A stretch of DNA of 5,968 nt, taken from the NCBI GenBank assembly GCA_009703635.1, contig WLFS01000035.1:1-5968 (forward strand), written 5' to 3'. Position 1 is the stretch's first letter; each line of letters opens with the position of its first letter. Positions 5,935 through 5,968 of the stretch are shown in pieces. A model generated the notes under the pieces. That model made no database searches, was not told the DNA's origin, and was given only the letters and a program-made list of their open reading frames with translations. The stretch comes from Actinomycetota bacterium. GTDB taxonomy: Bacteria; Actinomycetota; Actinomycetes; Actinomycetales; Microbacteriaceae. The translations under genes were made by a program, and so were the position numbers.

Positions 5935-5968
5935 GTGGACATCACTAACATCGCCGAGCTATCCGGCA
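5935..5968 (+). CDS. atpE: F1Fo ATP synthase subunit c, N-terminal start only
   Basis: Only eleven full codons are in view, reading M(GTG)DITNIAELSG before the window ends. Position directly after atpB, the good ribosome-binding site and the N-terminus, similar in style to actinobacterial c subunits (MD-x-T...IAE-x-SG), identify it. Subunit c forms the proton-driven rotor ring. The helices, the proton-carrying acidic residue and the polar loop lie beyond the window, so ion specificity cannot be judged. Confidence 0.85.
   Translation, partial: MDITNIAELSG

Overview
The window is a compact, all-plus-strand stretch of a bacterial chromosome, about half G+C by eye. The gene order is rho (3' part) - prfA - prmC - threonylcarbamoyl-AMP synthase - wecA-like - atpI-like - atpB - atpE (start only). 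This order is characteristic of Actinobacteria; Mycobacterium tuberculosis has nearly the same run. The modest G+C for that phylum, plus the protein flavour, suggests a small-genome aquatic actinobacterium such as a Microbacteriaceae relative. That placement is inference; the phylum-level call is firm.

Layout. Positions 1-794 hold the ATPase half of transcription terminator Rho. Its stop codon overlaps the start of prfA (release factor 1, 794-1870). prmC (1871-2722), the methyltransferase that modifies the GGQ glutamine of that release factor, follows with no gap. After a 25-base gap comes a TsaC/YrdC-type enzyme (2748-3434) for the tRNA t6A modification. Then come a polyprenyl-phosphate sugar-1-phosphate transferase of the WecA/TagO family (3438-4547, TTG start) and a small four-helix membrane protein in the usual AtpI position (4544-4954). 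The F1Fo ATP synthase operon begins with atpB (subunit a, 5063-5887) and atpE (subunit c, from 5935, cut by the window end).

How it works together. The first four genes serve transcription termination and translation (Rho, RF1, RF1 methylation, tRNA t6A). The fifth starts lipid-linked cell-surface polysaccharide synthesis, and the last three belong to the Fo sector. Overlaps or short gaps from rho to atpI suggest transcriptional and translational coupling. The only sizeable non-coding stretch (4955-5062, 108 bases) holds a candidate extended -10 promoter and a repeat-rich leader ahead of atpB.

Nothing here is a mobile element, CRISPR array, tRNA/rRNA gene or defence system, and I do not see a previously undescribed system. 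The parts most worth a second look are the atpB leader (possible leaderless mini-ORF, competing RNA pairings, unusual start-codon context) and a small hairpin between atpB and atpE.
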